Origin: Butyrivibrio sp. X503
GTDB taxonomy: Bacteria > Bacillota > Clostridia > Lachnospirales > Lachnospiraceae
Assembly: GCF_003625475.1 (NCBI RefSeq)
Contig: NZ_RAIQ01000002.1
Span: 372,001 to 436,000 of the forward strand
Direction of reading: 5' to 3'
Length of the DNA stretch: 64,000 nucleotides
Shown here: positions 38,270 to 47,141 of the stretch, in pieces
Layout of the letters: each line of letters opens with the position of its first letter
Numbering within the stretch: the first letter of the stretch is position 1
Made by a program: the position numbers and the translations under genes
The notes under the pieces: generated by a model
Told to the model about the DNA's origin: nothing
The model's database searches: none
What the model saw: the letters and a program-made list of their open reading frames with translations, nothing else

Positions 38270-38374
38270 TTATAAACTATTCCTAAAGATATATTAGAAA
38301 ACTATGAAATTAACAAGAAAAACTAAAGCCGAAAAGCTATAAGACGATATAAAGAGTGAAGGAGGAAAGGGAAC

Positions 38375-38398
38375 ATGAATAACCTTTCAGAATTATAA
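38375..38398 (+). CDS. Seven-codon ORF (MNNLSEL) with strong ribosome binding site
   Basis: GAAGGAGGAAAGGGAAC precedes ATG with ideal spacing; the peptide MNNLSEL stops one base before a strong terminator stem. It resembles a leader peptide or attenuator, but nothing on the plus strand follows: the next gene is convergent. It may be a tiny expressed peptide, a regulatory RNA whose end is shaped by translation, or a remnant of a lost gene. Confidence 0.45.
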   Translation: MNNLSEL

Positions 38399-38439
38399 AG
38401 TACCGTCACTGCGGCAGGATCCCGGTGGCGGTACTTTTT
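38399..38439 (+). terminator. Terminator coupled to the seven-codon ORF
   Basis: AGTACCGTCAC (38399-38409) pairs with GTGGCGGTACT (38425-38435) with one wobble, followed by five T. Its position also lets it block plus-strand transcripts from entering the convergent hydrolase gene. Confidence 0.85.
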
Positions 38440-38471
38440 CTTTGATATTTTTCTACGGTAAAAAAGTAGTC

Positions 38472-40106
38472 TTACACTTCATTTTCATACGGATTGACAG
38501 GTCGTTCGGGCAATCCTCTCTTGGTCAGGATCTGAATGACAAGTCTTACAATACCGATAAGTATCAGATAGCTTCCGACCGTTATGGACTTACCATAGTT
38601 AAGGCGCTGAGGCATAAATAAGGTGATTATTCCGAGGTTGAGGTTGATAACGGCTATCGTGATCATCCAGAATATTCCGCCCTTTTTGATGGTATCCTTG
38701 TGTTTAACTATATAGAACACACTGGCAATCGCAAGATAAAAGAAAATTATGGAAACAAGCGCATTGGTCCACTTAGGTATTCTCTCGATATTTGAAAGGA
38801 TAAAGACCATAAAGCTTAGCACAAATATGTGAAATACCATTCGACCTCGCTTGATAAAGGCTTTTTCCTCTCGAAGGCCTGCCTTTATCAGTCTCGTTGC
38901 GCTCCAGATAGCGCAGGAAATCGCAACTCCCCCGCCTATAACGTTATATACATCCTGAGGCGTTGATAAGAATATAATTCCAAGTACGATAAGGAAGGCA
39001 TCAATAAGACCTTGCTGAGTCTTAAGCGCCTCAAGCACCCTTATCTTCTCAAATTCACGCCACAAAGAGCCAAAGAATTTGCCAAAAAGTATCTTGGTCT
39101 TACTCTCCGAGCCCGCGGCGGAAAGAATTATCGTTCCGAAATCGTGGATCCCGCTCTTTGATATATCTTCAAGCGAAACCGCTCCGCCCGATTTCATCGA
39201 ATCAAACATATCTTTGGTAAAAGCCTCACGCTGCTCCATGGTGGCATTACCTATCCAATCGTCGATAACCCTGTTAAGGCCGGCACTCTCCTCAGTCACA
39301 TGCTTTCTGGTAACAAAATGATCTCCCTCTACCTGCCAGGTCATTCCCGAATGCTGCAAAAGCTTATTTGCATCGCTAGCAACTATCTTATGAGAAACAG
39401 GAAGCTCAAACAGCATGCCGACAATGCTATACGTAGGAATGATATGCGTAAGCTTCCATTTGATATCTTCAAACTTCTTCATATCGATAAGCTCCGGGCA
39501 AAAGCCGGGCCCGTCGTTACTGTAGATATGTTTTATCCTATCTTGATAATCATCAGATATATGCATAGCGGCATAAAGAGCCAGATTACCGCCCTTGGAA
39601 TGTCCACCGAGATAAACATCACCGGAATACTTATTCAGGATATGATTAAGATACTTAACAGCGGCTTTCTGCGCTTTTATCTCCTCGAAACTGAGCTGAA
39701 AGTCCATTCTCCAGTCATCAATTTCCATCGTGGTTCCTCTAAACACCACAAAAACAGCACCGCTTGGAAGATGTACGGTAAATGCCGTGATCATCATATC
39801 TCTCTCGGTATCATTGATATCAATATAATCAGAAAGGCGCAGCTCACCAAATCTCTTGGAATATCTCATATAGTAGGGCACCCAGCCAAAGTCAGTCCTG
39901 GGCGCGCCTTCCATGGAATTCTTCTTAATAAACTCTTCCGATGCCTTTTTTACAGTTACGCTACCCTCTTCATCCTTGCCCGGAACGATTCCTTCAAAAT
40001 CATTGTAAACAAGCAGAGAAAGCGCCAGATTATCAACTTCATTAAAAGGAGCTCTTCCAAACGTCAGATCTCCTCTCCATTTTATATAATTGATCACATT
40101 CGCCAT
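38472..40106 (-). CDS. Lipase-like alpha/beta hydrolase with C-terminal membrane domain (DUF2974/Mbeg1-like)
   Basis: 544 aa from the ATG at 40106, which has GAGGGG 8 bases upstream. The N-terminal 290 residues are a DUF2974-type hydrolase: VVFRGTTMEIDDWRMDF (oxyanion side), nucleophile Ser170 in GGHSKGGNLALYAA, NDGPGF after it, and a late His in EGDHFVTRKH completing a Ser-Asp-His arrangement. Residues about 365-530 hold six or more membrane helices. In this family the soluble domain is thought to be cytoplasmic; substrate unknown. Own promoter. Confidence 0.82.
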   Translation of the reverse strand: MANVINYIKWRGDLTFGRAPFNEVDNLALSLLVYNDFEGIVPGKDEEGSVTVKKASEEFIKKNSMEGAPRTDFGWVPYYMRYSKRFGELRLSDYIDINDTERDMMITAFTVHLPSGAVFVVFRGTTMEIDDWRMDFQLSFEEIKAQKAAVKYLNHILNKYSGDVYLGGHSKGGNLALYAAMHISDDYQDRIKHIYSNDGPGFCPELIDMKKFEDIKWKLTHIIPTYSIVGMLFELPVSHKIVASDANKLLQHSGMTWQVEGDHFVTRKHVTEESAGLNRVIDDWIGNATMEQREAFTKDMFDSMKSGGAVSLEDISKSGIHDFGTIILSAAGSESKTKILFGKFFGSLWREFEKIRVLEALKTQQGLIDAFLIVLGIIFLSTPQDVYNVIGGGVAISCAIWSATRLIKAGLREEKAFIKRGRMVFHIFVLSFMVFILSNIERIPKWTNALVSIIFFYLAIASVFYIVKHKDTIKKGGIFWMITIAVINLNLGIITLFMPQRLNYGKSITVGSYLILIGIVRLVIQILTKRGLPERPVNPYENEV

Positions 40107-40143
40107 ATTATGCCCCTCGTGCATGAAATCAAAACCTAGTTCT

Positions 40144-40173
40144 ATTATATTCTTCTTTATTCAAAAAACACAA
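40144..40173 (-). promoter_or_regulatory. Promoter of the lipase-like gene
   Basis: On the minus strand TTGTGT (40168-40173), 18 bases, TATAAT (40144-40149), about 38 bases from the start. Confidence 0.55.
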
Positions 40174-40185
40174 ACCCACGTGAAT

Positions 40186-40222
40186 AAAGAAAAAGAATCG
40201 CGCTCTAAAAAGAACACGATTC
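40186..40222 (-). terminator. Intrinsic terminator after thrH
   Basis: A 12-bp stem (GAATCGTGTTCT with AGAGCGCGATTC, two wobble pairs) and TTTT loop, followed on the minus strand by TTTTTCTTT. Confidence 0.9.
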
Positions 40223-40261
40223 CTCAAACTCTTATTATTATTTATTTTAAAAGAACTTATA

Positions 40262-40861
40262 TCAAAGTGCCTTCTTGATCGCAGCAAGAAGATCGTCATA
40301 CTCTTCAAATGCCGGAAGCTCAGGGTAATCAGCCTTGATCTTATCCGTTGAACGGAAAAGGAAGCCTGCCTTTGAAGCCTGTATCATAGCAAGGTCGTTA
40401 TAGCTGTCACCGCTTGCAATTGTCTCATATCCGATAGACTGAAGAGCCTTAACGGTTGTAAGCTTGGAATTTTCGATTCTCATCTTGAAGCCTGTGATCT
40501 CGCCGCTGTCAGCAACCTCAAGTGAATTACAGAAAATTGTGGGCCATCCGAGCTTCTCCATAAGAGGAGTTGCAAACTGTGTAAATGTATCACTGATGAT
40601 GATAACCTGAGTTGTCTTTCTGAGCTCATCAAGGAACTCTTTTGCTCCCGGAAGAGGATCGATCTTGGCGATTGTCTCCTGAATTTCCTTAAGACCAAGT
40701 CCGTGCTCCTTAAGGATTCCGATTCTCCAGTTCATAAGCTTATCGTAATCGGGCTCATCCCTTGTTGTCTTCTTAAGCTCAGGGATTCCGCTCTCTTTTG
40801 CAAATGCGATCCAGATTTCAGGGACAAGTACGCCCTCAAGGTCCAAACATACGATGTTCAT
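40262..40861 (-). CDS. thrH: Phosphoserine phosphatase / homoserine phosphotransferase
   Basis: HAD-superfamily enzyme first described in Pseudomonas: removes phosphate from phosphoserine and can pass it to homoserine, bypassing homoserine kinase in threonine synthesis. The 199-aa protein begins MNIVCLDLEGVLVPEIWIAF, the ThrH-typical DxE form of HAD motif I (Asp7, Glu9), continues with IISDTFTQF (motif II), and has ASGDSYNDLAM (motif IV). Length and motif order match ThrH rather than SerB. It has its own promoter and terminator. Confidence 0.9.
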   Translation of the reverse strand: MNIVCLDLEGVLVPEIWIAFAKESGIPELKKTTRDEPDYDKLMNWRIGILKEHGLGLKEIQETIAKIDPLPGAKEFLDELRKTTQVIIISDTFTQFATPLMEKLGWPTIFCNSLEVADSGEITGFKMRIENSKLTTVKALQSIGYETIASGDSYNDLAMIQASKAGFLFRSTDKIKADYPELPAFEEYDDLLAAIKKAL

Positions 40862-40932
40862 AACAATACTCCAATCTAACTTTATTTATTACCGCGCATA
40901 AAATGCGATGCAATTCACAATACACAGTGCCC

Positions 40933-40961
40933 ATTTTAACACATTAAAGCATCATAGACAA
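40933..40961 (-). promoter_or_regulatory. Promoter of thrH
   Basis: On the minus strand TTGTCT (40956-40961), 17 bases, TAAAAT (40933-40938); the leader of about 65 bases contains a small CGCATTTTATGCG hairpin. Confidence 0.6.
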
Positions 40962-40982
40962 CAAAGTATTTTATCATATGTT

Positions 40983-42155
40983 TTACCAGTGAACCTGCCA
41001 TCTTCTCGAGTATTCTGTATCAGTACTGAGCTTATGCTCTGCGGGGCCTCCGTGCTTATCCTTATCCTTTTGCTTCGAAAGCTCTTTTATAAAAAGCTCC
41101 TTATCGAAAGGAATCTCTATCTCCTTATCAAGCCATGTTGAAAGATACGCCGCGTTACTGATCATAAGAGAATTTATGCCGTCAAATCCCGGCGCAATAA
41201 GCTCTTTTCCGGATAAAAGATGGTCCGTAAAGTTCTGAAGTATCTTGATATGGCCGTTGTTATCCGTTCCGAAAGAAAGCTCTATCTTACTTACCTTCTC
41301 ATCTGTGACAAAGCCGTACTTCTCCTGCCTAAGGAGTTCTTCATCCCTGTGCAAAAGAAACAGCTTAAGCTTTCCGTCCTCGGCAACTGCCTTACCCATT
41401 GTTCCCGATATCTCTATACGGTTTGTTCCGGGATACTCACCTGTCGAAGTGATGAAGACACCTGTGGAACCGTTCGGATACTCCGCGTATATCGTCGCAT
41501 CATCCTCAACCGCTATATCATGGAAATGACCTTTGATACAGTGCGCCTGTATACTTGCAGGCATTCCGATCATCCACTGCCAGAGATCTAAGTTATGTGG
41601 GCACTGATTGATAAGTACTCCGCCGCCTTCACCTTTCCATGTAGCTCTCCAGCCCGCAGAATCGTAGTAGCCCTGTGTTCTGTACCAATTGCTGATTATC
41701 CAGACAAAACGCTTTATCTCTCCAAACATTCCGATAGAGATATAGTAGCGAAGCGCCTGATAAAGCGGATCCGTTCTTTGGTTGAACATGATACCGAATG
41801 CTTTACCGCTCTTCTTTGCTGCTTCATTCATTCTTTCGACAGAAAGTGTATCTACACCGGCCGGCTTCTCAGTAAGTACATTCCATCCGTGCTCAAAAGC
41901 TTCTTCTGCGATTATTGGATGAAGATAATGAGGAGTCGCGATAAGAAGAACATCGGCGGGCCTAGCCTTTATCAGCTCATGATAGTCCTCATAATACTCA
42001 ATATTATCGCCGTAGATTTCCTTTGCGGCCTCTATCTTTTCATGATCAGCGTCGCAAAGCGCGGCAAGGGTTGCCCCTTTAACCGCGCCTTCAAAAAGCT
42101 TACCCGCATGAACACTTCCCATATTACCGATACCGACAATAGCAAACTTGATCAT
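40983..42155 (-). CDS. Gfo/Idh/MocA-family oxidoreductase 1
   Basis: NAD(P)-dependent sugar or cyclitol dehydrogenase. The 390 aa have the N-terminal Rossmann fold with VGIGNMGSVHAGKL, the catalytic Lys in LTEKPAGVD (about residue 97), and the C-terminal alpha/beta domain with GGGVLINQCPHNLDLWQW, whose His is the usual catalytic partner. Third in a series of three such genes downstream of a sugar-binding protein and permeases, so it should act on the imported sugar or its derivative. Last gene of the unit. Confidence 0.9.
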   Translation of the reverse strand: MIKFAIVGIGNMGSVHAGKLFEGAVKGATLAALCDADHEKIEAAKEIYGDNIEYYEDYHELIKARPADVLLIATPHYLHPIIAEEAFEHGWNVLTEKPAGVDTLSVERMNEAAKKSGKAFGIMFNQRTDPLYQALRYYISIGMFGEIKRFVWIISNWYRTQGYYDSAGWRATWKGEGGGVLINQCPHNLDLWQWMIGMPASIQAHCIKGHFHDIAVEDDATIYAEYPNGSTGVFITSTGEYPGTNRIEISGTMGKAVAEDGKLKLFLLHRDEELLRQEKYGFVTDEKVSKIELSFGTDNNGHIKILQNFTDHLLSGKELIAPGFDGINSLMISNAAYLSTWLDKEIEIPFDKELFIKELSKQKDKDKHGGPAEHKLSTDTEYSRRWQVHW

Positions 42156-42172
42156 TTAAGCTTCTCCGTCTT

Positions 42173-43339
42173 TTATTTATAATTTCCTACAGTAAAAGAT
42201 TCATCTGCGAAATTCTCAACGCTCTCTTTTTTCTCATAGAAATGAGGAGCTTTATTAACGATAGTTCCTGTATGAGCAAATTCAGAATCCATCGAAATAG
42301 GCATCTCAACCTGTTTTTTCATGATGCCGGCAGCATATATTGCTGTGATAAGTTCAATGGTTCTTTTTCCGTCCTCACCTGTGATAAGAGGTCTTGTTCC
42401 GTTTTCAAGCGCTGTAAGATAGTTATCTATCTCACCTGTGTGTCCCTCATATTTAAGATCGGGAATACTGTTATAGTAATCTGTGATCTCTTTTATAAGT
42501 TCAGTATTTCCACCCTCTTTAGGAAAACCGTTGGCCTGACCGATCTCAGCTTTTACATCAAAAGGAACGGAAATCTTAGCTTTCTCGCACTGAAGAGAGA
42601 TTCCCTGCTCCTCGCCGTGATGAACAACCGAGCTTAAGATCCTAGCCATGCTGTTGTCCTTGTACTTAACACATGCTACGGAAATATCCTCTACCTCAGC
42701 ATTGTCGTGCATTACGTTTGAAAGCATTGCGATCACCTCTGTGGGTTCGCATCCCATCATCCAGTTGAGCATATCGATATGATGAACGGCATGATTGAGT
42801 GTGGGGCCGCCGCCCTCTTTTTCCCAAGTTCCTCTCCACCAGAGGTCATAATATGAATGAGCTCTCCACCATGCGGATTCTACCTCTGCAAAGCAAAGCT
42901 TTCCGGCAAGTCCGCTGTCAAGTAGCTTCTTAAGCTTATATACGCCGTTTCTGAATCTGTTCTGAGCTATCGCGCCGAGTACTACACCGTTCTTTTTCTC
43001 AGCTTCAAGCATCTCATTGCACTCCTCAATGCTGGCTGCCAAAGGCTTTTCACAAAGTACGTTGCAACCTGCATTCATGCTGTCGATGCTGATCGAACTG
43101 TGAACATAAGGAGGTGTACAAACATGTACAACATCAATCTTTACATCAGACTCAAGCATGCTTTTATGATCAGCAAAGATCTCGCAGTCTTTGATCTGGT
43201 ATTTCTCTTTCATCGCCTCGGCTTTTTCGGGATATATATCGCAAAGAGCAACAATCTTACATCTTTCGGGGAACTCAAGAAGTCCCTTAACGTGCATGTT
43301 TGCAATATTACCCGTTCCGACTATTGCTACATTTATCAT
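42173..43339 (-). CDS. Gfo/Idh/MocA-family oxidoreductase 2
   Basis: 388 aa, Rossmann motif VGTGNIANMHVKGL, catalytic Lys in LCEKPLAAS, and GGGPTLNHAVHHIDMLNW with the partner His. Closely similar in plan to its downstream neighbour but clearly not a recent copy. Placed between two other family members within a sugar-uptake unit, it probably performs one step of an oxidation-reduction pair such as a 3-keto sugar route; that is inference. Confidence 0.9.
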   Translation of the reverse strand: MINVAIVGTGNIANMHVKGLLEFPERCKIVALCDIYPEKAEAMKEKYQIKDCEIFADHKSMLESDVKIDVVHVCTPPYVHSSISIDSMNAGCNVLCEKPLAASIEECNEMLEAEKKNGVVLGAIAQNRFRNGVYKLKKLLDSGLAGKLCFAEVESAWWRAHSYYDLWWRGTWEKEGGGPTLNHAVHHIDMLNWMMGCEPTEVIAMLSNVMHDNAEVEDISVACVKYKDNSMARILSSVVHHGEEQGISLQCEKAKISVPFDVKAEIGQANGFPKEGGNTELIKEITDYYNSIPDLKYEGHTGEIDNYLTALENGTRPLITGEDGKRTIELITAIYAAGIMKKQVEMPISMDSEFAHTGTIVNKAPHFYEKKESVENFADESFTVGNYK

Positions 43340-43384
43340 TAGTATGTTCTCCTATCGCTTATTATTTTCAAGGATATTGCGCTA

Positions 43385-44473
43385 TCATGAACGGCGACTT
43401 AAGTCTACCGCCTGCATCTGTGCTCTTACACATAGCTCGGCTGCCTTAAACGCATGTGCCTGTGTCATTGCATTTTCCGTTCTGTTGATGCAGTCAAGTA
43501 TGAGCTGTCCGAAGAAAGGATATCCCACCTTACCTGCGACCTCAAAGTGCTGCTCTCCGTCCTTATTAACAAGGAAAACGTGATCTGTCGTTCCGTCATT
43601 TGTTCCGACATTTACGTACTTACGGATTTCGATATATCCATCGGTTCCGATGATAAAGGTACGTCCGTCTCCCCAAGTTGAAAGTCCGTCCGGAGTAAAC
43701 CAATCCACTCTGAAGTGCTGTGTTGCGCCGTTGTCACCAACAACGATCGCATCACCGTAATCATCAAGGCCCGGATGATCGGGATGATTATAATTGGCAA
43801 CCTCACTGTAAGCAACGTGCGCGTTCTCTTCTCCGCAGAAGAATAAGAACTGTTCTATCTGATGGCTTCCTATATCGCATAGGATTCCGCCGTATTTTTC
43901 TTTTTCAAAAAACCAATCGGGTCTTCCCTTAGGATCTCCGATCCTGTGAGGTCCGAAGCCGTCTACATGAACAGGCTTTCCGATGAGACCTCTTTCTATG
44001 AGTTGTCCTGCATATACAGCCGATTCCACATGAATTCTCTCGCTGTAATAAACCATGTACTTCTTACCGGTCTCGGCTACTGTCTTCTTGGCTTCCTCAA
44101 GCTGTTCCAAAGTTGTGAGAGGAGCCTTGTCTGTAAAATAGTCTTTCCCCGCTTTCATAGCCCTGATCCCCAAAGGGCATCTTTCGCTGGTAACAGCTGC
44201 AGAGCAAACAAGCTTAACTTCAGGGTCATCCAAGATTTCTTTTTCGCTTTTGGCAACCTTAACTCCGGGATAAGTCTTTACAAAATTTTCAACTCTCTTC
44301 TCATCGTCGTCATATACCCACTTAAGAGTTGCTCCGGCTTCGATAAGACCGTTACACATTCCGTATATATGTCCGTGATTAAGTGCAATTGCAGCAATGC
44401 AGAACTCACCGTCTTTAACAACAGGGCTCGGCTTCCCCTTTGGTGCATAATTCATTCCGTCTTGTTTACTCAT
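43385..44473 (-). CDS. Gfo/Idh/MocA-family oxidoreductase 3, variant motifs
   Basis: 362 aa. The dinucleotide-binding loop reads AIALNHGHIYGMCNG rather than GxGxxG, and the usual EKP is replaced by TDKAPLTT, keeping the Lys. GGILCDIGSHQIEQFLFF retains the partner His. These changes mark a separate subgroup of the family, sometimes found with other sugar dehydrogenases. First dehydrogenase after the binding-protein gene and preceded by an intercistronic hairpin. Confidence 0.85.
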   Translation of the reverse strand: MSKQDGMNYAPKGKPSPVVKDGEFCIAAIALNHGHIYGMCNGLIEAGATLKWVYDDDEKRVENFVKTYPGVKVAKSEKEILDDPEVKLVCSAAVTSERCPLGIRAMKAGKDYFTDKAPLTTLEQLEEAKKTVAETGKKYMVYYSERIHVESAVYAGQLIERGLIGKPVHVDGFGPHRIGDPKGRPDWFFEKEKYGGILCDIGSHQIEQFLFFCGEENAHVAYSEVANYNHPDHPGLDDYGDAIVVGDNGATQHFRVDWFTPDGLSTWGDGRTFIIGTDGYIEIRKYVNVGTNDGTTDHVFLVNKDGEQHFEVAGKVGYPFFGQLILDCINRTENAMTQAHAFKAAELCVRAQMQAVDLSRRS

Positions 44474-44483
44474 CTTCTCTCCT

Positions 44484-44523
44484 TAAAAATGCGGGGTGAC
44501 AGTATAAACGCTGCCATCCCCGC
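44484..44523 (-). terminator. Intercistronic hairpin/terminator between binding protein and dehydrogenases
   Basis: GCGGGG (44491-44496) pairs with CCCCGC (44518-44523), with extra inner pairs, followed on the minus strand by ATTTTT and then the ribosome binding site of the next gene. Likely lets the binding protein be made in excess over the dehydrogenases. Confidence 0.7.
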
Positions 44524-44557
44524 TTAAATTTAAATTAAATTCATTTTGGAAAAATTA

Positions 44558-46216
44558 TTACTGCTTTCCTTCGTAGTACTCTGTACGCTCGTCGATGATA
44601 GTATCGATACCGATGCTCTTGAGCTCATCCATGTACTCCTGGTATGTAGCATCGAACTCAGCCTCAGGACATGTTACAACCTTAACCTGATAATCATCTT
44701 TTGCGATGTTGAGGTCAGTGATAAGGTCAGCAGTTGAAGGTGATGTCCAAGATGCATCGTGGATAACATTTCCTTCAAGAGCAAGCTCATAGTTCTGTAA
44801 TACGTAATCTTCGAAGCCGGGAGCCTCTTTAGCTGTACACTTGTTGAAGTCCTCAACAGACTCGAAGTATCCCTGGTTACCTGTAAGGAAGATATCTGTA
44901 CGGATCCAGTCCTTATCCTGTGCATTGAACTCAGCATCGATCACCTGAGGAACGCCGTCAACCATGTTGTAGTTCTCGCCCTCAAATCCGTGATAAAGAA
45001 CGAAACCACCTTCTTTTGTGCACATCCAGTCAAGGTATGTCATACAAGCCTCAACCTTCTCTTCGTCTGCAGTCTTGGGGCAGAATGCGATAAGACCACC
45101 CTCGCCGTAACCTGCGTTGTATACCTGTCCGTCGTTTACATTTGCAAACTGAGGGATAGAAACGAAGTCAGCATCTGAAACATTCTCTCTGAGTGTCTTA
45201 AGAAGTGAACCACGAAGAACGTCAACGTTACCGTTTACACTGTACTCGGCAAAGCAAAGCTTACCTGATACGATCTGGCTCTTGAAGTCATCTTCCTTAA
45301 GTGTGTAGTACTCATGATGAAGAAGTCCGTTGTTGTAGAGCTTATTCATGAACTTATAGTAGTCACGCATACCGGGATCATAGTAATCCTGGATAACTTC
45401 CTCACCGCCGCCGCAGATATTGTTCTTGAGAGGATCGTTGGCGATCTTTGAGAATACTTCCTTTAAGTTCCAGCCGTTCCAGATGATAGCACCAACTGCA
45501 TTCTTGTCGCCGTTGGGATTCTCATGAACCATCTTGTCAAGGCAGTTGTAAAGCTCATCGGGACTCTTGGGAACCTCAAGTCCGAGCTTATCAAGAAGGT
45601 CTTTACGAATGAAGTAGTTACTCTTTGCTGTTGTCGCTCTTTTTGCTACGATTCCGTAAAGTGCTCCGTCTGAGTTACGTCCGATATCAAGAACGTCGCT
45701 TCCGATATAAGCTCTTAAGTTCTGAGCCTGATCTTTTCCGTCTACAAACTCTGAAAGATCCCATGTTCCACCCTGATTAAAATAGTCTTCCGCATATGCA
45801 TATGTGTATGTAAGTGTAAGGTCTGGAGCTTCACCTGCAGGAACAAGTGCCTGCATCTTGGTAACCTCATCCCATCTGGGAACAGGTACGAACTCTACGT
45901 TAATACCAACCTTATTCATCTGCTCATTAACATACTTGGTCCACTTATTGTCAGTAATTGTCGAACCGTCTGGTGCATTACTTCTGTCGAAAAGTTCTAC
46001 AGTGATAGTTACGTTATCAAACTGCTTAGAGCCGTAAGTTGTCTGATACTTACTGGGTGTATCAGTTTCGGCAGTATCCTGTCCTCCCTCATCTTTTGTG
46101 TCAGCTGTGTTTGTGCTTGGTGTGCCCGCCTCAGGCTTATTCTCGATGCCGCACCCCGCAAGCATGGTAGTTGCAAATACTGTTGCAAGTACCAAAGAAA
46201 TAACTCTCTTTTTCAT
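44558..46216 (-). CDS. Sugar ABC transporter substrate-binding lipoprotein, module 1
   Basis: 552 aa from the ATG at 46216 (AAAGGAG 8 bases upstream; the in-frame ATG at 46234 includes that site). Lipobox MLAGC near residue 20, then a Thr/Asp/Glu linker and a large family-1 solute-binding domain of the LipO/YtcQ type: NNVTITVELFDRSN replaced here by FDNVTITVELFDRSN, then VPRWDEVTKMQALVPAGEAPDLT where the ligand cleft begins. Likely catches an oligosaccharide or glycoside outside the cell. Partner permeases lie directly upstream. Confidence 0.9.
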   Translation of the reverse strand: MKKRVISLVLATVFATTMLAGCGIENKPEAGTPSTNTADTKDEGGQDTAETDTPSKYQTTYGSKQFDNVTITVELFDRSNAPDGSTITDNKWTKYVNEQMNKVGINVEFVPVPRWDEVTKMQALVPAGEAPDLTLTYTYAYAEDYFNQGGTWDLSEFVDGKDQAQNLRAYIGSDVLDIGRNSDGALYGIVAKRATTAKSNYFIRKDLLDKLGLEVPKSPDELYNCLDKMVHENPNGDKNAVGAIIWNGWNLKEVFSKIANDPLKNNICGGGEEVIQDYYDPGMRDYYKFMNKLYNNGLLHHEYYTLKEDDFKSQIVSGKLCFAEYSVNGNVDVLRGSLLKTLRENVSDADFVSIPQFANVNDGQVYNAGYGEGGLIAFCPKTADEEKVEACMTYLDWMCTKEGGFVLYHGFEGENYNMVDGVPQVIDAEFNAQDKDWIRTDIFLTGNQGYFESVEDFNKCTAKEAPGFEDYVLQNYELALEGNVIHDASWTSPSTADLITDLNIAKDDYQVKVVTCPEAEFDATYQEYMDELKSIGIDTIIDERTEYYEGKQ

Positions 46217-46254
46217 ATTTTGCTCCTTTCGCATTTATAAAAGCTAAGACAGGA

Positions 46255-47127
46255 TCAGCCTTTGACTGAACCGATCATAACGCCCTTAACAAAGTACTTC
46301 TGCAGCCATGGATAAACCAAAAGAATAGGCATTGTAGAAACCGCAACAGTTGCCATCTTAAGTGACTGCGTCATAACCTGAGTACCGATACCTTCCACAT
46401 TGGCACCGGAGTTGTTGAGTTCTCCTTCAAACAAAAGACTCTTTAGTCGTAGCTGTAATGTATATTTCTCAGGACTCTTGATATAAAGAAGTGCATCGAA
46501 ATATGTGTTCCAATATGCAACCGCATAAAAAAGACCTATCGTAGCAATTATCGGTATAGAAAGAGGAAGCACAATCTTAAACAGTATCGTCATATAAGAA
46601 GCACCGTCTATTCTTGCCGCTTCTGCCAAACTCTCCGGAAGATTCCTAAAGAAAGTACGCATAACAATAAAGTTAAATACATTGATCGCCTGTGGTAAAA
46701 ACAGAGAAAGCAATGTGTCATACATTCCAAGACTCTTTACAACAATGAATGTCGGAATCATTCCGCCACTGAAATACATTGTGAAAAGAATAAATACCGT
46801 GAACGCCTTTCTTCCCGGAAGATCCTTAATTGATAATGAATAGGCCGCAAAGATAGTAAGGATTAGTGATAGCGCCGTTCCAAGCAACGTTACTATTGTC
46901 GTTGCTCTCATAGCAAGCCAGATCTGTGTCTTTCCGAGAATCTGTCTGTAAGCATCAATATTAAAATCAATGGGATAAAAAGTAACCTTCCCCGATAGAA
47001 CCGCATTGTATCCGCTCATCGAATAAGCAAGCACATTCAGAAACGGATACAAGCATATAAAACCTATGATAAAAAGTACTATTCCGTTTATAACCAGTCC
47101 TACCGACAGTTTTTTCTTTGTCGTCAT
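46255..47127 (-). CDS. Sugar ABC transporter permease (MalG/YtcP type), module 1
   Basis: 290 aa, six membrane helices. It has the EAA loop for the ATPase, ESLAEAARIDGASYMTILFKI, and ends KYFVKGVMIGSVKG as is typical for the MalG-like partner. Second permease gene in the unit. The unit lacks an ATPase. Confidence 0.92.
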   Translation of the reverse strand: MTTKKKLSVGLVINGIVLFIIGFICLYPFLNVLAYSMSGYNAVLSGKVTFYPIDFNIDAYRQILGKTQIWLAMRATTIVTLLGTALSLILTIFAAYSLSIKDLPGRKAFTVFILFTMYFSGGMIPTFIVVKSLGMYDTLLSLFLPQAINVFNFIVMRTFFRNLPESLAEAARIDGASYMTILFKIVLPLSIPIIATIGLFYAVAYWNTYFDALLYIKSPEKYTLQLRLKSLLFEGELNNSGANVEGIGTQVMTQSLKMATVAVSTMPILLVYPWLQKYFVKGVMIGSVKG

Positions 47128-47141
47128 ATAAGCCTCCTAGA

